5,593 bases of DNA, taken from the NCBI GenBank assembly GCA_900549495.1, contig UROL01000137.1, positions 1 to 5,593 on the forward strand, given 5' to 3'. The notes under the pieces are model-generated. The model was not told the DNA's origin. It saw only the letters and a list, made by a program, of their open reading frames with translations, and searched no databases. The DNA comes from an uncultured Eubacteriales bacterium. Lineage in GTDB: Bacteria > Bacillota > Clostridia > Oscillospirales > Oscillospiraceae. A program made the translations under genes and the position numbers. Below are positions 1 to 4,408 of the stretch, piece after piece (position 1 is the first letter of the stretch; every line of letters starts with the position of its first letter).

Positions 1-28
1 TGGGCTCGGAGATGTGTATAAGAGACAG
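1..28. other. Nextera/Tn5 sequencing adapter remnant (not genomic)
   Basis: Bases 10-28 are exactly the 19-bp Tn5 mosaic end (AGATGTGTATAAGAGACAG). Bases 1-9 (TGGGCTCGG) are the adjoining part of the Illumina Nextera read-2 adapter. Genomic sequence begins at base 29. The adapter also supplies a false ATG at 12 that opens an in-frame reading frame into the nfo gene, giving the artefactual N-terminus MCIRDR. Confidence 0.98.
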
Positions 29-29
29 G

Positions 30-716
30 GCCGTAGCGCTGCTGACCCAGGGGGACTTCGGCCCCCTGGTTGCCCATGGGGCCTACACCATGAACCTATG
101 CACCGCCGACCCGGAGGCCCGGCGCTTTGCCGCCGACGTGCTGGCCGACGACCTGCGCCGGATGGCGGCCCTGCCCGGAAACTTCTATAATTTCCATCCC
201 GGCAGCCACACCGGCCGGGGGGTGGAGGCGGGAATCGACGACATTGCCGCCGCCCTGCGCCGGGCTCTGGAGCCGGGGTATCCCGTAACCGTGCTGCTGG
301 AAACCATGGCGGGGAAGGGAAGCGAAATCGGTGGCCGCTTCCAGGAGCTGAAGGACATTCTGGATGCCGTAGGCTCCCGCCAGGTGGGGGTGTGCCTGGA
401 CACCTGCCATGTATATGACGCAGGGTATGACATCGTCAACGACCTGGATGGGGTTTTGCAGGAATTCCACCGGGTTATCGGCCTGGAGCGGCTGAAGGCC
501 CTGCACCTGAACGACTCTAAAAATCCCTTTGCCAGCCACAAGGACCGGCACGAGTGCATCGGCAAGGGGAGCCTGGGGCTGCAAACCTTCCAGAATATCC
601 TCAGCCATCCGGCCTTGCAGGACAAGCCCATGATTCTGGAAACCCCCAACGAGCTGCCCGGCTATCAGGCGGAAATTGCGCTGCTGCGCCGCCTGCACCG
701 GGAGAATCCTGCCTGA
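30..716 (+). CDS. nfo: Endonuclease IV (AP endonuclease), 5'-truncated
   Basis: This is the C-terminal four-fifths of a zinc-dependent apurinic/apyrimidinic endonuclease of base excision repair, a cytoplasmic TIM-barrel enzyme that cuts DNA 5' of abasic sites. About 228 genomic residues remain, against 285 in E. coli Nfo, so roughly 50 N-terminal residues are missing. The true start lies off the contig, and the ATG at 12 is adapter-derived. Counting residues from that ATG, all nine trinuclear-zinc ligands of the family are visible: H22 (HGAYTMN), H62 (NFHPGSH), E97 (LLETMAGKGSEIG), D130 and H133 (VCLDTCH), H165 (LHLND), D178 and H180 (DRHE), and E210 (ILETPNE). Their spacing matches the E. 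coli enzyme closely. The TGA stop at 714-716 is 20 nt before the FHA-RodA start, with no terminator between, so co-transcription with the wall genes is likely. There is no obvious functional link to them. Confidence 0.93.
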   Translation, partial: AVALLTQGDFGPLVAHGAYTMNLCTADPEARRFAADVLADDLRRMAALPGNFYNFHPGSHTGRGVEAGIDDIAAALRRALEPGYPVTVLLETMAGKGSEIGGRFQELKDILDAVGSRQVGVCLDTCHVYDAGYDIVNDLDGVLQEFHRVIGLERLKALHLNDSKNPFASHKDRHECIGKGSLGLQTFQNILSHPALQDKPMILETPNELPGYQAEIALLRRLHRENPA

Positions 717-723
717 AAGGAGG
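716..723 (+). promoter_or_regulatory. Ribosome binding site of the FHA-RodA gene
   Basis: AAAGGAGG directly follows, and by one base overlaps, the nfo stop codon. It lies 13 nt before ATG 737, a little longer than usual. No closer in-frame start exists, because TGA at 728-730 closes the frame upstream. The site therefore supports ATG 737 and a downstream position in an nfo-containing transcript. Confidence 0.7.
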
Positions 724-736
724 CTTTTGAATTTCA

Positions 737-2542
737 ATGCTGCAAACAATTCTGGATAGCCTGGGGCAGACCTTCGCCAACCTGGGGGCGCTGCTGGCCC
801 CGCTGTGGGACACCCTGGGCAGGCTCTTTTCCGGCCTTCCGGCGGCCTTCTCCGGCATGGACCCGGGCTATGAGAGCTTTTACATTTCCCTGGTGCGCCA
901 TGCGTGCCCCATTCTGGCATTTCTTCTTCTGCTGCGATGCGCCCTGCCTCTGCTGACCTTCCGGCGGGAGCCGGAGATTTGGGCCTGGCTGGTAATGCCC
1001 GGGGGGGAGCGGGTACCCGTGACCCACTGGGAGAACGTCATCGGCCGGAGCAAAAGCTGCGATGTATCCATTTCCCTGTCCACCGTCTCCCGGAACCACG
1101 CTGTTCTGACCCGGTATGACGACGGCAGCTGGACCATCACCGATGCCAACTCCAAGGATGGCACCTACGTCAATGGGGAGCGGGTGAACATCTGCGCCCT
1201 ACAGGATGGGGATATCATCAGCGTCGGCGGGGTGAAGCTGAAATTAAAGGTAATCACCCGGCAGCAGGAGCAGCTCCAATCCCAGCTGCGCACCCGGGCC
1301 TCCGGGCCCATCGCCGGGGCCTTCAATCTGCTGATTCTCACCGCCTTCCAGTTTCTGGCAGTCATCGGCTTTGCCATCCACGATGCCGTGGCGGACTCCG
1401 CCCTGGTTATGGGGGGCTTTGCCGGAATTCTTGTGACCCAATGGGCGCTGTTTTTCTTCTATCTGTTCATTCGGCGCAGCTCCTTTGAGATGGAAACCCT
1501 GGCCTTCTTCCTTTGCACCCTGGGCATGGCGGCCATTGCCACGGTAAAACCCGGGGAGACCGTCAAGCAGCTGATTGCCGCCGTTGTGGGGGTACTGGTC
1601 TACCTGCTGGTGGGGTGGTCTCTTCGGAATCTGGAGCGGGCCAAGCGGGTGCGGTATCTGGCCGTGGCCGCCGGTCTGGGCTTCCTGCTGCTGACTCTGG
1701 CGGTGGGCACCGAGCACTACGGTGCCAAATGCTGGATTACCATCGGCAGCCTGTCCCTACAGCCCTCGGAGCTGAGCAAGGTCTGCTTCGTCTTTGCCGG
1801 GGCCTCCACCATGGACCGGATTATGAACAAGCGAAACCTGATTGCCTTCATCGCCTATTCGGTGGTTATCTGCGGATGCCTGGCGGTGATGAACGACTTC
1901 GGCACCGCCCTGATTTTCTTCTGCTCCTTCCTGATTATCGCATACCTCCGCTCCGGCAGCATGGGCACGCTGGCTCTGGCCATCACCGCCCTGGTGATTG
2001 CGGGGATTCTGGCTCTGCGGGTAGCCCCCCACGCCATGCGCCGCTTTGCCACCTGGCACCATGTGTGGGACGACCCCTTTGATACCGGCTACCAGCAGGC
2101 CCAGTCGCTGATGTGCATTGCCTCCGGCGGCCTGTTCGGCCTGGGGCCGGGGAAGGGCTTCATGCGCAAGGTCTTCGCCGCAGACTCGGACATTGTATTT
2201 GCCACCATCTCCGAGGAGTGGGGGCTGCTGCTGGCCATGATGGCAGTGCTGTGCATCTGCGCCTTCGGCTTCTTTGCCATCCGGTCTGCCCGGGTGGCCC
2301 GGAGCAGCTTCTACAGCATCGGTGCCTGCACGGCGGCAGGGGTGCTGCTGATTCAAACCATCCTGAACACCCTGGGCACGGTGGATATCCTGCCCTTCAC
2401 CGGGGTCACCTTCCCCTTTGTATCCAACGGCGGCACCAGCATGGTGGCCTCCTGGGGACTGCTGGCCTTTGTCAAAGCGGCGGATACCCGCCAGAACGCC
2501 AGCTTCGCCGTGAAGCTGAGCAGAAAGGGAAAACACAAATGA
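737..2542 (+). CDS. FHA domain-RodA/FtsW (SEDS) peptidoglycan polymerase fusion
   Basis: A 601-aa membrane protein that joins a phosphothreonine-reading domain to a lipid II-using glycan polymerase of the SEDS family. It has an N-terminal helix (about 56-74), then an FHA domain (about 85-172) with G103-R104-S105, S118-R-N-H121 and N138SKDGTYVNG147. The SEDS part follows, with membrane helices from about 193 to 581. SEDS landmarks are GAKCW (W333), QPSELSK (342-348), NDFGTA (386-391), GYQQAQSLMCIASGGLFGLG (451-470), SDIVFAT with D485 aligning to the catalytic Asp of E. coli RodA (D262), and FPFVSNGGTS (559-568). Family members are usually about 370-400 aa; the excess is the FHA domain plus about three extra N-terminal helices. 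The stop overlaps the next gene's start (ATGA at 2539-2542), which fits a SEDS-PBP pair. FHA probably brings the polymerase under Ser/Thr kinase control, as FHA proteins do in actinobacterial wall clusters; no kinase gene is in view. RodA versus FtsW cannot be settled here, but the PbpA-like partner favours a RodA-type elongation role. Confidence 0.94.
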   Translation: MLQTILDSLGQTFANLGALLAPLWDTLGRLFSGLPAAFSGMDPGYESFYISLVRHACPILAFLLLLRCALPLLTFRREPEIWAWLVMPGGERVPVTHWENVIGRSKSCDVSISLSTVSRNHAVLTRYDDGSWTITDANSKDGTYVNGERVNICALQDGDIISVGGVKLKLKVITRQQEQLQSQLRTRASGPIAGAFNLLILTAFQFLAVIGFAIHDAVADSALVMGGFAGILVTQWALFFFYLFIRRSSFEMETLAFFLCTLGMAAIATVKPGETVKQLIAAVVGVLVYLLVGWSLRNLERAKRVRYLAVAAGLGFLLLTLAVGTEHYGAKCWITIGSLSLQPSELSKVCFVFAGASTMDRIMNKRNLIAFIAYSVVICGCLAVMNDFGTALIFFCSFLIIAYLRSGSMGTLALAITALVIAGILALRVAPHAMRRFATWHHVWDDPFDTGYQQAQSLMCIASGGLFGLGPGKGFMRKVFAADSDIVFATISEEWGLLLAMMAVLCICAFGFFAIRSARVARSSFYSIGACTAAGVLLIQTILNTLGTVDILPFTGVTFPFVSNGGTSMVASWGLLAFVKAADTRQNASFAVKLSRKGKHK

Positions 2543-3912
2543 ATCGAGTCACCAAACGAACCTGGCTGATGGGGCTGTTTCTGGCCGTTCTCCTGGGGGG
2601 AATGGTGGTGTTTGCCATTGAGTATGTGGCCAATGCCGGAACCTGGATTACCGCCCCGGGTTCTCCCCATGTGTATAACCGGGGCAATCTGGGCTGCGGC
2701 ACCGTGGTGGACCGCAGCGGCAATGTGCTGCTGGACATGACCAATGGGCGCACCTACTCCACCGACCCCCAGACCAGAAAATCCACCCTCCACTGGGTGG
2801 GAGACCGCTACGGCTCCATCAGCGCCGGGGCGGTATCCAAGTATTCCAGCGCCCTGGCCGGGTTCGACCTGGTCAACGGCGTGTACAACGGCGACTCCGG
2901 CGGGGGTGTGGAGCATCTGACCCTGTCCACCCGGGTGCAGAATGCCGCCCTGACCACCATGTATGGGCGCAAGGGCACCATTGCGGTGTATAATTACAAA
3001 ACCGGCGAGATTCTCTGTGCCCTCACCACCCCCACCTACGACCCGGACAATGTGCCGGACTTCCAGGCGGACACCACCGGGGCCTACAAGGGCGTGTACC
3101 TGAACCGCTTCCTCCAGGCCACCTATCCTCCGGGCTCCATTTACAAAATCGTCACCTGTGCGGCGGCTCTGGACTGTGTGCCGGACATTGAAAGCCGCAC
3201 CTTCACCTGCAACGGCAAATACACCTACGGCACCGAGGCCATCACCTGCGAGCGGGCCCACGGTACCTGCAACCTGAAGCAGGCTCTGGCCGTATCCTGC
3301 AACTGCGCCATGGCCCAGCTGTCGGAGCTGGTGGGCCGGAAGAATATGCAGAAATATGTGGAGCAGTTCCAGGTCAACCAGCGCATCCGCTTCGATGGAG
3401 TCACCACCGCAGCGGGCAACTACGACATCTCCGATGCCGGTGCGGCCTCCTTCGCCTGGAGCTGCATCGGCCAGCACACCGACCTGGTGAACCCCTGCCG
3501 GTTTATGGTCTTTATGGGCCAGATCGCCGGGGGCGGCTCGGCGGCGGTGCCCTATCTGGTTTCCCAGGTGGAGAGCGGCGCAGAAGTGGTCTATCAGGCC
3601 GAAACCACCTACACCCCCCAGGTGATGAGCCAGGCTCTGGCCCAGAAGATGCGAGAGTATATGCGCAACAACGTGGAGGTCACCTATGGCAGCTACAAGT
3701 TCCCCGGCCTTACCATCTGCGGCAAATCCGGCACGGCGGAGCTGGGGCAGGGCCAGATTTCCAACGCCATGTTCGCCGGCTTCTGTACCGACGAAAAATA
3801 CCCCCTGGCCTTCTTCGTGGCAGTGGAAAACGGCGGCTACGGCGCAGCAACCTGCGTCCCCATTCTGTCCGTGGTTCTCAGCGAGTGCAAGGCCGTCATG
3901 GACGGGCTATAA
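2539..3912 (+). CDS. PbpA-like class B penicillin-binding protein (D,D-transpeptidase)
   Basis: A 457-aa membrane-anchored transpeptidase that would crosslink peptidoglycan outside the membrane as partner of the upstream SEDS polymerase. A short cytoplasmic tail (MNRVTKR) precedes one membrane helix (about 9-27). A small N-terminal domain (about 45-125) includes the motifs RGNLGCGTVVDRSGNVL and KYSSALAGFDLVNG. The transpeptidase domain (about 128-457) carries all three active-site motifs: S200-I-Y-K203 within TYPPGSIYK, S253-C-N255, and K396-S-G398. Size, the reduced N-terminal domain and these motifs resemble mycobacterial PbpA (about 490 aa) more than the larger PBP2 or PBP3. ATG 2539 is chosen because it overlaps the previous stop (ATGA), has AAAGGGA at 2524-2530 eight nt upstream, and gives a proper membrane anchor. 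The same frame stays open back to 2113, but that extension lies inside the RodA gene and is not protein-like. The exported part is unusually cysteine-rich (15 Cys). Confidence 0.94.
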   Translation: MNRVTKRTWLMGLFLAVLLGGMVVFAIEYVANAGTWITAPGSPHVYNRGNLGCGTVVDRSGNVLLDMTNGRTYSTDPQTRKSTLHWVGDRYGSISAGAVSKYSSALAGFDLVNGVYNGDSGGGVEHLTLSTRVQNAALTTMYGRKGTIAVYNYKTGEILCALTTPTYDPDNVPDFQADTTGAYKGVYLNRFLQATYPPGSIYKIVTCAAALDCVPDIESRTFTCNGKYTYGTEAITCERAHGTCNLKQALAVSCNCAMAQLSELVGRKNMQKYVEQFQVNQRIRFDGVTTAAGNYDISDAGAASFAWSCIGQHTDLVNPCRFMVFMGQIAGGGSAAVPYLVSQVESGAEVVYQAETTYTPQVMSQALAQKMREYMRNNVEVTYGSYKFPGLTICGKSGTAELGQGQISNAMFAGFCTDEKYPLAFFVAVENGGYGAATCVPILSVVLSECKAVMDGL

Positions 3913-3916
3913 TCCG

Positions 3917-3949
3917 GTGCCTCCCCTCCCGGGGAGGCGCTCTTTTTTT
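3917..3949 (+). terminator. Intrinsic terminator of the nfo-rodA-pbpA block
   Basis: GCCTCCCC (3919-3926) pairs perfectly with GGGGAGGC (3931-3938) around the loop TCCC. It extends by a G-C pair and a T-G wobble (3917-3918 with 3939-3940), and is followed by TC and seven T (3943-3949). It starts five bases after the pbpA-like stop codon, so it should end the upstream transcript and insulate the liv-type region. Confidence 0.92.
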
Positions 3950-3956
3950 GTGAAAC

Positions 3957-3979
3957 GTCCACATCTAGTGGACATTTGT
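3957..3979. repeat. Palindrome GTCCAC-ATCTA-GTGGAC and left half of a spaced inverted repeat
   Basis: GTCCAC (3957-3962) and GTGGAC (3968-3973) form a perfect 6-bp inverted repeat with a 5-nt loop. Overlapping its right arm, GGACATTTGT (3970-3979) is an exact inverted copy of ACAAATGTCC at 4039-4048, which overlaps the promoter -35 box. The cluster lies in the AT-rich region just upstream of the promoter, where operators are common. No protein can be assigned. Confidence 0.4.
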
Positions 3980-4035
3980 TGTTTCTGCACAAAAATGCAA
4001 AATATACCAAATTGAATCTAGTAGTATATGCCACG

Positions 4036-4064
4036 TTGACAAATGTCCGTACCAGAGATACAAT
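4036..4064 (+). promoter_or_regulatory. Near-consensus sigma-A promoter for the leader ORF and binding-protein gene
   Basis: A perfect -35 box TTGACA (4036-4041) is separated by exactly 17 nt from TACAAT (4059-4064), one mismatch from the consensus -10. Transcription should begin near 4071, giving a 5' leader of about 340 nt before the binding-protein start at 4409. The surroundings are noticeably AT-rich compared with the genes. An inverted-repeat arm (ACAAATGTCC, 4039-4048) overlaps the -35 box and could be an operator. Confidence 0.8.
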
Positions 4065-4080
4065 AGGCACAGATTCCAGG

Positions 4081-4085
4081 GGAGG
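4081..4085 (+). promoter_or_regulatory. Strong ribosome binding site of the 56-codon leader ORF
   Basis: GGAGG (within AGGGGAGGT, 4078-4086) lies 9 nt before ATG 4095, an ideal spacing, just downstream of the predicted transcription start. It is the strongest evidence that the short ORF is translated. A second ATG follows at 4098 in the same frame, at 12 nt. Confidence 0.75.
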
Positions 4086-4094
4086 TAACGAGAA

Positions 4095-4265
4095 ATGATG
4101 AACACCTATTCTTACGGTTTCCATTCTTCTTTCTGCAGCGGCTGCGCCGGTGCAGCTTCCTCTGCTGCCCGAATTACCAATGTCATGGACACTGCCCTAG
4201 CTCTGGCGGTGTCCATTTGCATTATTATCCTGCTGGGGGTACGACTGTGCCTGCCGCCTGCATAA
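4095..4265 (+). CDS. 56-aa leader peptide or small membrane protein, Ile/Leu/Val-rich
   Basis: This short reading frame (56 codons, TAA at 4263-4265) follows a strong promoter and an ideally spaced GGAGG. I recognise no family. The N-terminal half is Ser/Cys/Ala-rich with a C14-S-G-C17 motif. The C-terminal half (about 33-53) is hydrophobic; from codon 37 to 53 it reads LAVSICIIILLGVRLCL, with 11 of 17 residues Ile, Leu or Val, and then ends PPA. Two explanations fit. It could be a regulatory leader peptide whose Ile/Leu codons sense branched-chain aminoacyl-tRNA, as in enterobacterial ilv and leu leaders. Or it could be a one-helix membrane peptide. The leader reading is favoured by the downstream terminator, by an antiterminator arm overlapping the stop codon, and by the LivJ-like gene that follows. 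At 56 aa it is longer than most leader peptides. Translation is likely; function is inferred. Confidence 0.65.
   Translation: MMNTYSYGFHSSFCSGCAGAASSAARITNVMDTALALAVSICIIILLGVRLCLPPA
4185..4216 (+). other. 12-bp hairpin inside the leader ORF
   Basis: ATGGACACTGCC (4185-4196) pairs with GGCGGTGTCCAT (4205-4216) along its whole length, with one T-G wobble (4193/4208) and an 8-nt loop (CTAGCTCT). It ends just as the Ile/Leu codon cluster begins (4215-4235), so a ribosome paused on those codons would hold it open. It could be a transcriptional pause hairpin that keeps polymerase and ribosome in step, as in known attenuators. That role is inferred. Confidence 0.6.
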
Positions 4266-4302
4266 CCGGGATTTCAGATATTGTATGAAAGAACGGTTGC
4301 AG
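4258..4302 (+). promoter_or_regulatory. Candidate antiterminator hairpin
   Basis: CTGCA (4258-4262) and ACCG (4265-4268) pair with TGCAG (4298-4302) and CGGT (4294-4297): nine pairs with a 2-base bulge (TA, 4263-4264). After an internal loop, TTTCA (4272-4276) pairs with TGAAA (4286-4290), giving a 14-pair imperfect hairpin. It uses the whole outer left arm of the terminator, so the two are mutually exclusive. Its 5' arm overlaps the leader stop codon (4263-4265). A ribosome finishing the ORF would block it and allow termination, whereas one paused on the upstream Ile/Leu codons would leave it free. Confidence 0.5.
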
Positions 4303-4329
4303 TTTTTATAAAACTGTGACCGCTTTTTT
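4294..4329 (+). terminator. Intrinsic terminator/attenuator between leader ORF and binding-protein gene
   Basis: A 13-bp stem pairs 4294-4306 (CGGTTGCAGTTTT) with 4310-4322 (AAAACTGTGACCG), including two G-T wobbles (4298/4318 and 4299/4317). The loop is TAT, and after C4323 come six T (4324-4329). It stands between a strong promoter and the binding-protein gene, and I find no convincing second promoter after it. Expression of that gene therefore probably depends on read-through, which makes this an attenuator candidate rather than a plain end-of-gene terminator. Confidence 0.8.
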
Positions 4330-4337
4330 ATAAGCGG
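4320..4337 (+). other. Alternative hairpin that would trap the terminator T-tract
   Basis: CCGCTT (4320-4325) pairs perfectly with AAGCGG (4332-4337) around TTTTAT. It shares 4320-4322 with the terminator's right arm and encloses its T-run, so it cannot coexist with the terminator hairpin. It could form when the left arm is taken up by the 4258-4302 hairpin. Only six pairs, so the support is moderate. Confidence 0.4.
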
Positions 4338-4375
4338 AGGCCAGCCCCGACAAGGCGCGCTGCGGGGTGCCTCTG
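4335..4375 (+). other. GC-rich hairpin in the leader after the terminator
   Basis: CGGAGGC (4335-4341) pairs with GCCTCTG (4369-4375) with one wobble, and GCCCCG (4344-4349) pairs with CGGGGT (4363-4368) with one wobble. A 2-base bulge separates the two helices, and the loop is 13 nt. No T-run follows, so it is not a terminator. It may stabilise or shape the mRNA 5' end of the binding-protein gene. Its role is unknown. Confidence 0.45.
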
Positions 4376-4408
4376 ATTTCAACCTGAATTCAAAAGGAGA
4401 AATGAAAA

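Noticed and set aside
96..920. Long open frame on the minus strand across nfo and the start of the FHA-RodA gene
   Set aside because: It runs antisense to two clearly recognised genes, its product is Gly/Pro/Gln/Ala-rich with no recognisable motif, and GC-rich coding DNA commonly gives such shadows.
2113..2538. Upstream extension of the PBP frame to an ATG at 2113
   Set aside because: The extra 142 residues overlap the RodA gene in another frame and look out-of-frame (His/Arg/Gly-rich). ATG 2539 has a ribosome site, an ATGA overlap and a proper membrane anchor.
1757..3477. Further long minus-strand open frames (1757-2536, 2353-3477) under the RodA and PBP genes
   Set aside because: Low-complexity His/Gly/Gln-rich products with no domain motif, opposite well-supported genes.
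3979..4008. Possible second promoter TTGTTT...TATACC (18-nt spacer)
   Set aside because: Both boxes are poor matches, and a much better promoter lies at 4036-4064.
4281..4312. Possible private promoter for the binding-protein gene (TTGTAT, then TATAAA)
   Set aside because: The spacer is 20 nt, and the -10-like TATAAA is inside the terminator stem and loop; a transcript starting there would also meet the T-tract at once.
4402..4404. Alternative ATG start just before the binding-protein gene
   Set aside because: Only 2 nt from the GGAG site and out of frame with the conserved protein.
4071..4408. T-box riboswitch in the leader of the amino acid uptake gene
   Set aside because: I could not find the conserved T-box sequence (AGGGTGGNACCGCG-like) or a specifier-loop arrangement; the leader contains a translated-looking ORF instead.
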